NCBI GenBank assembly: GCA_032768795.1
Contig: CP136493.1
Location: 1,612,001 to 1,676,000, forward strand
Direction of reading: 5' to 3'
Source: Tremella fuciformis
Lineage: Eukaryota; Basidiomycota; Tremellomycetes; Tremellales; Tremellaceae
DNA: 64,000 nucleotides
The notes below the pieces were generated by a model, which did no database searches, was not told the origin of the DNA, and saw only the letters and a program-made list of their open reading frames with translations. Positions 49,989-64,000 of this stretch are shown here, in pieces. The stretch's first letter is position 1; each line of letters opens with the position of its first letter. Both the position numbers and the translations under genes were made by a program.

Positions 49989-50342
49989 ATTGCCAGAGTC
50001 GGGAAGGTGAAGGAGGAGCCCACCGCACCGATGGCGAGAAGACGATTATTCTCTTCAAAGGGTAGGACCTAGTCTCCGATGAGTACAGACGCAGCCTGCA
50101 GCTCTTGCCAGAGGTTTGAGTGCTTCGAACCGGCCAGCACGAACGAAATGCAAGGTCGAGAAGGAGATGCAAGATCATTTTGGCTGGTCACGTCGTCAGA
50201 GTGGCACCCCGCAGAGTGGCAATTGGCTTTGTGGTCGTGTGCATCTGAGTCCGACTACTTGCCAGCTGCATAGCGCCACGACTATGTTTACTACGGCTAC
50301 TCGAGTACTTCTGCGTTTCTCGGTCGTCCATTGCGATTCTGC
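49989..50342. other. Intergenic region
   Basis: This lies between two minus-strand genes: the TFIIS promoter and the 3' end of the sugar porter. Nothing further is seen. Confidence 0.5.
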
Positions 50343-52635
50343 CTACTCATGCCGAGACAGCACCCTCTTGACGCCCGACATGGAGGGGCGCCTTCCTTTT
50401 TCGCCGTCATCGCCTTGGGACGCTCGCCTCATCCTAGCGTCCCGATCGACCCTTCCGAGAATCTCGTGCGCCTCCCTACTACCTGCTTCAGGGATACTTC
50501 CAGAGAGACTAATCTTGACCGGGTTCTTTCTCTCCTCGTAGGCTAAGGCAAAGATAATGTCTAGCTCCTCCAGCGAATACTTCTTCGTCTCTTGAGAGTG
50601 TCAGCGCGCTGCCGTCATTTTCGGTGAGAAGCGGACTCACCAGGGAAGAAGAGGTATACAACGGGGAAGATGATGAAAGCGTTGAGTGACGCGAAGAGGG
50701 CATACGTGCCAAGGCCGATATTGGCAAACATGGGCCCGGTAGCCATGACAACCATAAAGTTGAAGATCCAGTTTGAGGCAGTGGATAGGGCGTTGGCAGG
50801 TGCGCGGATCCTCAGTGGTGTCACTTCGGCCGGGTACAACCTGCGAACTCAGCTACCCGTATTGGTTGATACCGTGGATGGACTAACCAGGTCATGCCCA
50901 ACCAACCGATACTGAACCAGGTGTTGAAGAGGAAAAGGCACAGAACGCTGACTCCCTGTGCGCCTTTGTTTCCCGCTTTCTCGATGTTGTACAGACCAGC
51001 GAGCACAGCCATCGTCCCGGCCTGAGCCAAAGCTGTCCACAGCATGAGGGGCCGTCGGCCAAAGCGCTCAATGATAGTGATGGCAATGAGCCTGACATGA
51101 GCATCCGACTTGGCGTGATCACCGAAAGCGGCTTACGATGTAAGGAAATAGCAGGTCCCGTTGACGCCGGAAATGATACGGGATAGGGCGTCCGACAGGC
51201 CCATAGAGCTGAGCACCGACGTCAGGTAGTAAGTTATCAGACTGGAATCAGCGTCAACCTATTGAGTGAGGGAGGTGCGTACTTGATGCCAGAGATCTGT
51301 TGGAAGCACTGAGCGAGAATGCCCAACATCGTCCTTCTGAAGTTCTGAGCCTTGCCGCCGGTCGCGAGTTCGCGGAAGGAGAAACCTCCAGCTTCCTCAG
51401 CCGCGATGGCATCACAGATACCCTGATAGGTCTGCATGACTTTGTGACTGTCGACGGGTTCGTTCTCCAGTGCGGAGAGGACAGCCAGGGTCTCTTCGTA
51501 CTTCCCACGAGCCGCAAGCCATCGCGGCGACTCAGGCAAGTGGAAGAGGTACTTCACGTCAGCACCCGCACTGGATCGGAAAGCTGGCAGGGGCGACTGA
51601 CCATGCAGATGATGAGGTTCAAGGCGAAGAGAATCTGGATGGCGATAGGGAAGCGCCATGAAGCGGAGCTCTGTCAAATTAGCTCTGATCGTCAGGGGAT
51701 ATACAGTGCTTACCCCTTTCCAGTAGAAGAAGCCGACGTTGACCCAGTAGCTGACCATGATGCCCTGACATCAATACAGTCTGAACGAGAGGAGTGATAC
51801 CAACGAAGGTGATGAGTGAACCCTCAAAGAGTACGAGCTGTCCGCGGCGGTGAGGAGCTGCACACTCGGACTGGTAGGCGGGAACAGTGGAAGTGAGCAA
51901 ACCATTGCCGACCCCCGTGATAACCCGAGCCACAAGCATCATGGCGTAGTCCTGAGCCGCAGTCTGCAGTACAGCGCCGACGATCATAATGAGACCACCG
52001 CTAAGGGTATGAGCAATGGCGTTGAGACGGATGGGATGTAGCCTACAGGGTGATTGTGTGCCTACGACCGAGCTTGTCGCCGACATACAGGTTCGACAAG
52101 GCGCCGGTCATGCAGCCCAGCTCGTCTTGAGGTAAGCGCCCACTCAGCGCCCCAGGGTGACTCACAAATGGCAACGAGCAGTGACTGCAGGGTCGCCGAG
52201 TGACTGCCGCCGAACCCGCCGGCGGTTTGAGGGAATGTGGCCTCGAATGTGTCGAGCGTCAAAAGGCCGCTCATGACACCTTGGTCGTACCCGAACAGGG
52301 TGAACTGCAAGTCAGTTCGGACGTCGCTCCACATCTTGAGAACCTTACACCTGTGCCGGCGACAAATGTGACCTGGTCATGAGCCTTGGACCATCGATCT
52401 CGACCTGGCTCACCATGGCGCCTAGAGCTTTGCCGCGCAATTTGGAAGGTCTGAGCTGCCTAGCAACGTCCATATCTACCGGAGGGGCCCGGAACTTGGT
52501 CCCTTCCCGCGTAGTAAGGGTCGCTGTATCATCGTCCGTCATATGAGGGGAGCCGCTGATCTGCCCCAGATTCTCATCGTGCACGACATGAGATTCTGCC
52601 TTGATGACGTTGTTGGCGACCGCTTGCTGGCTCAT
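50343..52635 (-). CDS. MFS sugar porter (hexose transporter-like)
   Basis: Twelve exons: 52635-52414, 52372-52349 (24 nt), 52304-52166, 52125-52047, 52000-51805, 51764-51714, 51670-51602, 51551-51283, 51241-51137, 51091-50888, 50840-50641 and 50590-50343, giving 601 residues. Motifs: VAGTGFTLFGYDQGVMSGLL in helix 1, DKLGRR, VARVITGVGNG, PAYQSE, LPESPRWLAARG, QQISGINLITYY, RFGRRPLML and FFPGETKKYSLEELD. These mark a 12-helix sugar porter of the plasma membrane. Both tails are hydrophilic; the C-terminal 75 residues (RRASQGDDGEKGRR) are cytoplasmic. The specific sugar cannot be told. It is not closely related to the permease at 13.8 kb, which uses different signatures. Confidence 0.94.
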
Positions 52636-53191
52636 GGTGTTGTAGCTGGTCCAGCGTGAGATGTTGAGTGGGAAGAATCAAAACAGATCAGCTGAGTGTC
52701 CCGGGTCGTTCCATTTGGGGTGTGGGGGAGGGGAAAGAGGGGGCCGACGACCGGTCGACGCAGCCCCGCATCATGTGGTCACCGGGCCGATAGCTAGATG
52801 CCCATGTGAAAAATGCAGTAGAAGGTCTGAGACGCTGGTTTGATTGGGGTGTCGGGAAGGTGGGGCTGTAATGAACATGTTTTCGAGATGGTATGACGTT
52901 TCTGCAGCTAACGAGCAAAGAAGCTTGGCACTACCGGTCCGTGCTGCCGGTCAAGAGGCGGCCGCGGAGCCTTTCCGCCGTTCGTGCCGCCGGGAGAATC
53001 TCATTTCGTGCTAAACCTCGTTTAAGATCGACTCGCGGCTTTTACAGTGAGCCGGGCACATGATGCGTATCGGACATGGGACACCGAGAGGGACAGAGCA
53101 TTCATTGCATGAGATGGTCATTGATCGCAGAGACTGTCAACAGTATGAAGGGACAAAACACTAAAATCGTATAGAGCAGGATCATCGTCAA
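52636..53191. other. Intergenic region
   Basis: This is the 5' region of the sugar porter gene plus the 3' side of the next gene. No gene is recognised. Confidence 0.5.
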
Positions 53192-53938
53192 TCACCTTGT
53201 CCTTGTCAGGTGGAATCCCAAAAAACTGACCGTCTCGCCAGGACGAAGCTTGCCGGAGGGGGTAAGACTACGAGCGGCAGACTTTGCGTCCACGAGGGTA
53301 CTCGGCACGTGCTGCCATTGCTCGATGATTTTCTTACGCTCGTCATGCTTCATTTCGGCTCCATGTTGTTTGCGGGTCTTTGGCCTGACTTCCGCTTGCC
53401 TCACGGGCTCCTCACTGTAGTATGAATCGCCATCTTCGGAGGGAGGTTCGTCGTTGTAACTCTCGCCGTAAGAGCTGTACGGCGCCTCTTCCATTTGCGG
53501 TCCATCTTGCCGCGAGAATGACGACCTGTCCCTTGCAGTACCGCGAGGCAATGCAGAAACAGCTTGCAAATTCGATGACGGCTGACTGTGGTCTCGATGG
53601 AAGTGCGGAGCAGCCGGGACAGTCTCGTTTGGGTGTGTTGCTCCGGACCTGCGCTGGTTAGAGGGTGCTGATGGATTTGGCGGGCGTGTGGTCGCCAGTT
53701 GAGTCTGGGCGTCAGGAGCGTTTCATGCATTTACGCTATGATGCCCGATGCTCACCGAAGCATCTCGATGAGCAGGCGGCGGCACGGGCGCTAAGGTCGT
53801 GATGTTTCCGGATGCCATGTTTGACGGAGCGCGATGGGCTTGGGGCACGCCATCCCAGTTCCAAGTTGGGACGACAGGATTAACTTGCCGGTTCAGGGAT
53901 GCCCGAGAAAGTGCAGCGTAGGCATCCTCGTCGGTCAT
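53192..53938 (-). CDS. Hypothetical acidic/polar protein
   Basis: Exons 53938-53756 and 53704-53192 give 231 residues; the 51-nt intron starts GTGAGC and ends CTGACGCCCAG, in phase. The start MTDEDAYAALSRASLN is followed by Pro/Ser-rich sequence, then an acidic Tyr-rich block (YGESYNDEPPSEDGDSYYS) and a basic helix (KHDERKKIIEQWQHVPSTL). The final residues are uncertain because a very short 29-nt intron near 53220 would give a different end. A CCTATAAGTAG sequence at about 54066-54076 on the same strand, 130 bp upstream, may be its TATA box. No family recognised. Confidence 0.55.
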
Positions 53939-54694
53939 GCCGGTGCTTGTGGTTTGCAGAGCGACTCGAGAGGGCTGCTCAGACCGGTCGATTTGACACC
54001 TTGCTGTCTTCGCGATAGGTTCTAGATTAGAAGGACGTAAGGCAACAATGGGCTTCCGTGTGTCTACTTATAGGTCAAGATCTGACAAGCAGCGCGGAGC
54101 CTCTTCTGCAATTGGCAAATGTCAGACAAAGGACCACATACTTTTACCGCGAGACCTGAGTGATAACCAATCGAAAGCACAGCTTCAGTTCTAGCAGTGT
54201 CGCAGGTCGCCTTCGCCGTGCAGGGGTAGAGGACCCAGAGCGGCCTTGGAGCGCATTCCGTCCAATGCCGCAAACGTTTCATCTCTAAGCTCTGTCTGAG
54301 GAGAGCTTCATAATTCTTTTCATCCCGGTGGGGCTGCAGAAAACTTGAACAAGAAGACCTCAAACGCACCCATGCTTCTCGTGTCTCATCTAGCCTCTTA
54401 TTATACAGGCAACGGCAGGGAGGTTATGAATGGGATGCATACGAGGAAGAGCATTCAATGGAGATGATAGAAGAATAATCAGCTTGACGCAGCGTCCATC
54501 TTGGTGTTACAGATGCGTGATGCTTACCGCCTTATGATAGTTGCCGAGCGACGCTGTCAAGTCTGCGAGAGCCCTGAGATAGTCTAGAGACGCGCTCGCC
54601 AGAGCATCAGCTTTGCCACTCTTGAAGCCTTCGCGCGGCTAGGTCCTTGCTAGACTCCTTAAGTGGGCGTAACAGCCCTCTGTGATCGAAGCCC
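53939..54694. other. Intergenic region
   Basis: This holds the promoter of the gene above and one unremarkable minus-strand frame of 101 codons (54369-54064) with no recognised motif. Confidence 0.45.
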
Positions 54695-55187
54695 CTAGCT
54701 GTTGTTGAGATCCGAGGGCTCCGGCGGCTCTTGTACAACAACGACTGGGGGCCCGTGCACGATCGTGCTGTAGGTTGCGACGATCTCAGGCATCCCAGGA
54801 ATACTCAGATCCGGCGTGCGATCGGAGGAGGAGCGAGAGACAGGGTTTGACCTCGCCACTGGTCTGTCCTCAACTTATCGAGCTCTTCCGTGGTCAGCGG
54901 ACGACGATACACTCCCGCCATGCTGTCTCCAGGAACCCGCGGTCGAGTGGGGCCTTTGTCGGCTGGGAGCGCTCGGACTCGCTGTCTGGCGTTCTTTGCC
55001 GTGTCGGCGTGGAGCGCTGTGGACTGAGCCGCGGTGTCGGTGGTTCTTCTTCATCCTCTTGGGGCGGAGAAGGTGACTATGTCTGTCAGTGGCGAGGACA
55101 TGTTGATTGACTCAAACGCGAGGCAACCGTAGCCCCGGTAGATGATGGAGTGCGTGGAAGGCTGTGCGAATCAGTGCTTTCTGTCAT
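54695..55187 (-). CDS. Small hypothetical protein with three exons
   Basis: Exons 55187-55128, 55076-54911 and 54873-54695 give 134 residues; introns are 51 and 37 nt. The frame closes from ATG (MTESTDSHSLPRTPSS) to stop. A TATATATAA-type box lies at about 55246-55256, some 60 bp upstream on the same strand. The middle is acidic and Pro/Ser-rich (SPSPPQEDEEEPPTPRLSP) and the end is hydrophobic then acidic (IVATYSTIVHGPPVVVVQEP). No domain, signal or membrane helix is recognised. The first donor (GTTGCC) is weak, so exon 1 is the least certain part. Confidence 0.5.
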
Positions 55188-55904
55188 TTGAGGAACCCTT
55201 TCTCAAACAATTCCGCGATCAGTATGTCAGACAACCTCAGGCTGCATTATATATAGTCCTTCAGAGCTGCAGCCTTTCAGATAAACTGGTCCTCCAATGT
55301 TCGAAGGGATGGATATGAAGCCCACATCGCAAGAAGCTCGACTTGCGTGGCTGTGCGTCTCTGGTATCCAAAGAAGACTCTATGCATCCTCAAGCTTGCG
55401 ACGTGCTCTATACTGATCCTCCCTTCACCTCTTCATGATTCCACGCAAGAGCCCCTGCAGTACTTCCAACATCGACTTTTGACCGTTTTGGAAGCGCAGC
55501 TGCTCGCCGGCCAACATAGACGTCGTCTTGCCAGTTTCAACGATGCGTGGAATGTCCTCCATTGACCCTGCCCCAATCCCCCTTGAGTCACTTCCGATGC
55601 AAAAAATTGCTTCTCGTTGGCAAACGCTGCTCATGTTACTGTGAGCAGTGGAGTGTGCTGCGCCCGACATGCCTTTCCATAGATAGAAGGCTTCTGGCAG
55701 AAGTCTCAGCAGATCGCCACAACGCCACACAGCCACAAGAATCGACCGAGTCGGAGCCCCACGCGGCACGTGCGGATCAATGATGTTGCATGAGCGAATG
55801 CTGTCCTGAACAGATCTCTTCAGTTGCTCACACTGCGACCTGACCGAGTCGGGCGAGGGCCCGCCAGACTCGCGACTGCTACGAGTGTTTTGAAAAGCCT
55901 CGGC
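55188..55904. other. Divergent intergenic region
   Basis: This lies between the small gene (minus) and the phosphoesterase gene (plus). It contains the TATA box of the small gene. A 177-codon minus-strand frame (55958-55425) runs through it but lacks a good ATG and recognisable motif. Confidence 0.45.
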
Positions 55905-58822
55905 ATGTCTGTCGAGCTCCCGATCCTGTGCTTCAATGATGTCTACCGGGTCAATCAACGCTATGTCCCTCAGCCAGGTGCACCGCCAGGTTCATCATCG
56001 AGTGGAAACGGGCACATCAGTGTTTCGCAATTTGGACAGCTCCTGTTAACAGAGAGGGCAAAATGGACCACTCGATCACCCGAAGCAGAAGACGACACCC
56101 GAGATGTCAAGGAGGGGCTCGTACTCTTCGCTGGCGATGTCTTCAACCCCTCGACCGAATCAAGCGTTACCCGGGGGTCGCATATGGTCAGTATCGCTAT
56201 GACTGGGGGATTGGTCGACTGGGCGTGTCTGATCACAAGGTACCAGTCATGAATGCTCTGAAAGTCGATGTGGCCTGTGTCGGTGCGCAATTGCTCCTGA
56301 CATTGGGGGTCACAGTGCTGATCACCAGGTAACCATGATTTTGATTTCGGCGGGTCCATCCGCTCCGACAAACTATCGGCGACTGATGGTCAGGATACCC
56401 GCACCTCACGAAGCTAATAAACGACACTCGCTTTCCGTGGCTTCTATCCAACATCACCGACGATACAACGGGCCATACTCCCGAACCGTTGGAGGAATAT
56501 TGGGTGACAGAACGGTGCGGTGTGAGGATAGGGGTCATTGGCCTGGTTGAGCAGTATGTGATCTAGGATCTGAGAATATCTCTGATGTGCAGAGACTGGA
56601 TAGCCACTATCCCCTCATGGCCTGAACACTTCCAATATCGACCGATGAAGGAAACAGCCCTTGAATTGTCAACACGCCTGAGAGACCCCGACGGCCCACA
56701 CAAAGTCGATCTGATCATCGCGCTCACGCATTGCAGAGTCCCAAATGTAGCTCAATTCTAATTGTCTGTCGATCAAGTTTGACTAGCAGGACATCAGACT
56801 AGCAAATGAGCTAGGCGCCATTGCAAGCGAACCTGACCTAGAGAAGGCCCACGGTGTGGACTTGCTCATTGGTGGACATGATCACGTTGGTTCATGTTTC
56901 CCATTCGTGCGAGACCTGGCTGACGCTCCTAGATCTATTATGTGAGGTCATCTCATGCTCTCGAGGCAATCACTTACGGTTGAGGTTGGGAAAGGAGCGA
57001 GCTCTTGGGATGGCTATTCCGGGGATCACGATGCCGCCGGCACTGAAGGTGATAACGGCGTGATGTATGTACCACTATCGGGGCTAATTACCACCGACTG
57101 AGCACAGGTTGATCAAATCTGGGACCGACTTCCGAGATCTCTCTTCTGCGACCTTGACCCTCAAGCACACGCCGACGGGATCAGTGCGGAAACGGTTGAT
57201 CGGGTCGCTGAAGGGAAAGCACCATTATGTCCTACCCAATTCGCCTGCATCGAGTGTTATCGATGATCTGCTCAAGTCTCTCCTTTCTTCGGTGTCCGAC
57301 ACACTCTCAAAACCGGTCTGCTTTACACTGACGCCATTTGATGCCCGCTCAGAACTGGTCAGGACCCAGGAGACGGGCCTGGGAAATTGGGTGGCCGATG
57401 TGCTGATGCACGCATATGCCGAAAGTCTGATGGAAGGAAAAAACGATGTTGTCGAGAAAGGCGATCATATGGAGCTGGCGGATCACGAGAAAGCTCTGGA
57501 ATCGGACGCGAGCAGGCAAGGACGGGAGCTTAAGGGTGGCGCAGACGCCGTGATCATTTGTGGTGGGACATTGAGGGGAGACAGTCAGTACGGACCGGGC
57601 AAGATCACGCTGGGAGACATACTGGAGATTTTCCCTTTCGAAGACCCTGTCGTTTGCATCGAGGTGAGTGACACGCCCACATCTCATCGGAGCTCACACG
57701 TAGATTGATGGCAAAGGTATCTGGGATACTCTCGAATCGGCATTGAGCAAATGGCCCGCTCAGGAAGGAAGATTCCCCATAGTATCAGGCTTAGAAGTCG
57801 AGTGGGACCACACGAAACCTTCGGGTAGCAGGGTCAACTCAATACACCTCATCATTCCTGTCGAGAAGGAGGATGTGGACGATCCTGAAGATATGGTCGA
57901 CTTCGTGGAACAAGAAGACGGTACTCGGGTGGAGGTCAAGCAGCGTCGGCCTCAGCGCGGCGAAGAGATCAAGAATGAGTCGGGAGGGAGAACGTTTCGG
58001 GTTGTGAGTTGCTCATCGGCACAAATGAACTTGCTGAACCCCAGATTACTCGAGAGTACATGGCTCAAGGGTCAGTGACGACATGTCTGCTCTGTATCTC
58101 CTCTGACTGCTAGGTATGACGGGTTCGGCGCCCTCAAAAATCGGACATTTATCGTGGATGATGAGACCGGACTCATGATATCGTCCATCATCCGGTCGTT
58201 CCTTCTCGGCTCCTCTTATATCTTTCGGCACAAGCAGTTCCGCGAATCCCATGAAGCACACCTCTCGTCCCGCACAAAGACAGTGCTTGACAGAGCCCGC
58301 CGCGAGCATCATTCGCCCTCCACTTCGCCGACCAGTTCTCCAAGAACTGCCCATTCACGACTGAACCTGATGTCGCCCCCCGCATCACCATACAGCGGGA
58401 TGCGAGAGCCAAATCCCTGGGATAGTCCAGCGAGTACGGGGACAGGTACAGGCAGGCGACATGTGGTCAATCACTCGTGGGCGGCAATCCGGGACGCGAT
58501 GCACATTGCCAAGCACGAGCATCTGAGCGAGGTCGACTGCTTGGTCAGTTGGCGGCGAGGTCGTTTGAAGCCGAGCACTGACGGATAGCAAGGAGAGCAG
58601 ATGCGGTGTCCTCCCGTCAAGCAGGTGCAGCAGCTATCGGGCAGACGGCCAGACTTTCAGACACATCAAAAGCCTAATCACGTCAGGGAAGGCAACAATC
58701 AAGGCGCTCCCAGCCTGTTTGTCGATGCCAGCAAGAAAGCAGAGCTGCAAGCCTTGGCAGACAACTTGGCGATTGTCTGCCCGCTGGTTGACGGTCGACT
58801 GAGGGACGTGGCGGCAAGGTAG
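55905..58822 (+). CDS. 5'-nucleotidase-like calcineurin-type phosphoesterase
   Basis: Thirteen exons: 55905-56186, 56240-56282, 56329-56349, 56394-56553, 56593-56746, 56790-56885, 56933-56941 (9 nt), 56985-57064, 57108-57663, 57704-58003, 58045-58070, 58114-58543 and 58589-58822, giving 796 residues. The metal-binding motifs are all present: LCFNDVYRV, LFAGDVFNPS, VGNHDFDFGYP, ALTHCRVPN and LIGGHDHIYY, then the C-terminal nucleotidase domain (TGLGNWVADVLMHAY, VIICGGTLRGDSQYGPG, LGDILEIFPFEDPVV). The intron at 56350-56393 uses a GC donor, chosen because only it gives FDFGYPHLTKL. No signal peptide, so it is probably intracellular. The substrate is unknown; the last 200 residues, Ser/Pro-rich, are not part of the enzyme core. 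Confidence 0.93.
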
Positions 58823-58930
58823 AGAGTAGACATACGTTGTACATACATATCTTGTAGACTACCATACGGCCACAAGCACCTTGCATATCATGATTTGCCT
58901 GACCGCCCCTTCTCGTCGCGTTCTCCGCAG

Positions 58931-60518
58931 CTAGATCTCTTTCCACCCGCTGTCGAAGCCCCGACCTCCCAGACCTGCGCTGACCAGGCCCAATCCGAAC
59001 ACGGTAAGGTGTGCCGTGGCAGCCATCCCGAACTACTGATCAGCTGATTCCCTGTGCCTTGAATAAGAACCCACCCCGCGATACAGCTGCCGGACGCCTG
59101 CGAAGACTCCTCCTTCATCTTTCTCCGTCATATGCCTTTTCCGCCTGACGCCGGTCTCTTCTGTGACAATCCGCCAGATCGCTTCAACGACACCGACATA
59201 AGGTCTCTCTCTTATCTTGACAATCGTCTTGAACTTCTTCCCCTCCCTGGCTCTACGCCCTCTGACCTGCAGATGAAGCCTCTTGCGCACAGTCTCGATG
59301 GGCAGGAGCACCAGTAAACTGGCGAGTCCGAGTGTGAGATCGCACATGCTGTACGTGATGGGGCTGAACTCGGGCGAGATGCCCCATCGGCGCTCGAGCA
59401 GCAACGGTATGCTTAGGGTTAGGAGCGGTCGAAGGGTGTGCTCCAGAACTGCCGGAATGAGGAGGTTCGGATGGAAGTAGATGCTCGAGAATCCTCCTTC
59501 CTCGTCGACCATATGCCTGAACATGCTGACAGAGCTTGGTGTCTCCGAGTGGCTGAGTGGCATGGCAATCAGGCGCGAGCGAAGGATCTCAAGTGGGCTG
59601 AGAAGCAGATGCGTCAACAGGTGACTCCCTACCTGCATTGCGAGCGGTAGGGCCGGTGCTGGTACGGCCGTGAGCGGCACGTCCGGCGGCAGCACGGATG
59701 GTGACGGCAGCAGGACCAAAAGGAAAGTGTGCAGCTGAGGCTGCAGGATGGTCGACAGGGCGGAGTGGAGGGTAGTGACCAACTGCGATTTCCATAAAGC
59801 AGGTATCCCCTCGCTGTGCGTGTGACGAATGCGTCGGAGCATACCAAGCACACCGTTCGATCGGGAGACGTCTGGATCATCTTTGAGCATCCATGATGCA
59901 GGCACTAAGTATAAGCTGGGCCACGCTGTCGCGCGAGCGCTCACAGTCTGGTAGGTAGCCCGAATTGTCCACGGGAAGCGGCGGCGGTCGGAGCAGATCT
60001 ACCGGTACTGCCGGGGCGCTGAGGCGGTCTGTGAAATACAGATCTGCCTCTTCCGGATTGCTCATCTGACAGTGAGCATGTCACACATCCAAGACTCTCA
60101 GCAAATGCACCTCGTCATCCTCGCCTCCCCAATCTTTCTCTGGGGCGACCTCGGTCACTTCCTCGGGCGGCTGAAAGCGCTTTCGTGGGCGGTACTCGAC
60201 TTGCAACAGCGTCTTGCCCACTTCGAATGGCATTCCCAAGGCGGTGGTGAAGTACTCTGTCGCAAAGAGCTGGAGAGGGCCGTACATTCCGGCTTCCGGC
60301 AACGGGAGGTCGGCATCAGGAAAGGGAGTGGGCAGGTGAGAGGGTGCAGGCGCTGATGGGGCTGGAGGATTGACGCTGGGAGGCAGGAAGACCCATTCTT
60401 CTGCCGGAGGAGCTGCCTGTTAGCACTGAATGCCCGATCCTCGTACGTCTGGGCGAAGTGAGCCGGAAGACTCACTGTACAAGCCCCTGACCGATGATGG
60501 GCGCGACGAAGAGGCCAT
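58931..60518 (-). CDS. UGO1: Mitochondrial outer-membrane fusion protein Ugo1-like carrier
   Basis: A modified mitochondrial carrier of the outer membrane that in yeast links Fzo1 and Mgm1 during fusion. Exons: 60518-60476, 60412-60111, 60065-59945, 59904-59075 and 59032-58931, giving 465 residues. After a Pro-rich N-terminus come YGPLQLFATEYFTTALGMPFEVGKTLLQVEY (a carrier-like first helix with a degenerate signature), GIPALWKSQLVTTLHSAL, LLLSPLEILRSRLIAMP (the best Px[E]xxxxR signature), VLLPIETVRKRLHLQ and the end RGFGMAATAHLTVFGLGLVSAGLGGRGF. The terminal exon is needed for this ending. Divergent from GEM1 across 450 bp. Confidence 0.88.
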
Positions 60519-60968
60519 GCTGACGAGATCTGAGACTACGAGCCGGGTTACACCGTTGCAGACCGAGCTACTAGCACAATGACGCTTGATGTGGTTTGGC
60601 GCGCTAAGTATGAATGGCCGAGCCAACGAGCGGCTCTGTATCGCAGCTGTCAATGTCACTGTCAACAGCCTGTGGCCCATCGTTTGTCCATGTGTTGCCA
60701 CCGGGGCCTCCGCCGGCAGGAGCGGGATCAAATTTCGGAAGCTCGCGAGTGGAGAGCCGCGTCTATGGTCCGGCAACAATCCATCTACAACTTTTGACGA
60801 AAAGCGCGAGACACAGCGTCATTGCATCAGCGGGGAAGGTCTGAGGGCCTTAGAGGGTCCCAGTGACGCAGCTAGAGGAGCTTGATAGATCATTGAATCG
60901 GTCAAGCTGAAGATTGTGAACGGCAACACCTCGACGCATCCTCGCTGCGCTTGGACCTTTCGAGGAAG
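60519..60968. promoter_or_regulatory. Shared promoter region of UGO1 and GEM1
   Basis: These 450 bp separate the two divergent start codons (60518 minus, 60969 plus). No other gene or clear box is recognised. Confidence 0.55.
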
Positions 60969-63543
<2,575 letters not shown>

Positions 63544-63748
63544 GATCTGTTTGAAAGGTGGTGACGCGCGGCATCTATAGTACGCGGGCGAGTCTCGATA
63601 CACAGTTGTTGTACAGCTTAACATGCATAGCATCATCGCCTAGTCTGCCTGCATCGTACAGTTGGTGAAGGGGCTTGTCTATATGGCACATCACTCAGCC
63701 TCGCTGCTCGCGGTACTCAGTCGCGCAAACCGAAACACTGTAACGGCT
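63544..63748. other. 3' flank of GEM1
   Basis: This is the 3' flank of GEM1, followed by convergent sequence. No gene is recognised. Confidence 0.5.
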
Positions 63749-63970
63749 TCAACAGTGGTGAACAGTCTTCCGAGAAGATGAGCCGATCGTCGAGCCGGCC
63801 AGGCAGCACACCACGACCGCGCTGAGGGTTGTCAGGCCACAGAACTCCTGAACATTCGTTGACTCAGCCTGAGCCTCGCATTCGGCCTCAGTGGAGCTAC
63901 TCAATTCGGGACAGACACTCGATGGGCACTGAGTGCCATGTTCGGAGCGGTGATAGCAGCCTAGGACCAA
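63749..63970 (-). CDS. Possible 3' end of a small Cys-rich membrane or secreted protein
   Basis: A minus-strand frame ends at 63749 and is open to about 63970, near the window edge. It has spaced cysteines (CPSSVCPELSSSTEAECEAQ) followed by EFCGLTTLSAVVVCCLAGSTIG, which looks like a membrane helix, and a basic tail. It resembles the C-terminal exon of a small Cys-rich secreted or membrane protein. The start lies outside or in an unresolved upstream exon. Confidence 0.35.
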   Translation of the reverse strand: MVLGCYHRSEHGTQCPSSVCPELSSSTEAECEAQAESTNVQEFCGLTTLSAVVVCCLAGSTIGSSSRKTVHHC

Positions 63971-64000
63971 GCCGGACTATAAAGAAAGCTCTAGCGTAGA

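Overview
The window reads as nuclear DNA of a basidiomycete fungus, most likely a Tremellomycetes-type yeast. Genes are dense and on both strands. Almost every gene is cut by many very short introns, mostly 39-50 nt, often with a GCTGAC-like branch site just before the AG. Proteins resemble basidiomycete versions of housekeeping families. The class assignment is inferred from intron style and protein character and was not checked against a database. Exon models were built by reading splice sites by eye; nearly all close in frame from ATG to stop.

Region 1 (1-13.8 kb) is dominated by one apparently intact Ty3/gypsy chromovirus (2232-10293). It has two identical 435-bp LTRs, a CCCCC target duplication, gag and pol in a -1 frameshift arrangement, a C-terminal chromodomain, a self-priming signal, and an unexpected spliced gene on the opposite strand between pol and the 3' LTR. 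It sits inside a minus-strand open frame that closes up again when the element is removed. The surrounding sequence is gene-poor.

Region 2 (13.8-23 kb) holds an alpha-glucoside-type sugar permease, short low-complexity proteins, a single-pass membrane protein with a lectin-like outer part, and a small Ser/Pro-rich protein.

Region 3 (23-52.6 kb) is a housekeeping block: UBX/UAS ERAD factor, NMN adenylyltransferase, Met8-type siroheme enzyme, tRNA-Leu(CAG), NAPE-PLD-like hydrolase, DBP2 helicase, PRP18, G-protein gamma subunit, CYSTM protein, SYLF-SH3 actin-patch protein, eIF4E-family protein, U2AF65, thioredoxin reductase, TFIIS and a second sugar porter. Three RNA-processing proteins (DBP2, PRP18, U2AF65) lie within 15 kb. 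A low-GC, hairpin-rich island lies at about 47.7-48.4 kb.

Region 4 (52.6-64 kb) carries two unrecognised small spliced genes, a 5'-nucleotidase-like phosphoesterase, and a divergent pair of mitochondrial outer-membrane genes (UGO1 and GEM1/Miro) sharing a 450-bp promoter region.

The strongest leads are the antisense Cys-rich gene inside the retrotransposon, the retrotransposon's self-priming and frameshift signals, the 577-nt intron of DBP2 in a genome of about 44-nt introns, and recurrent GC-AG introns and micro-exons.
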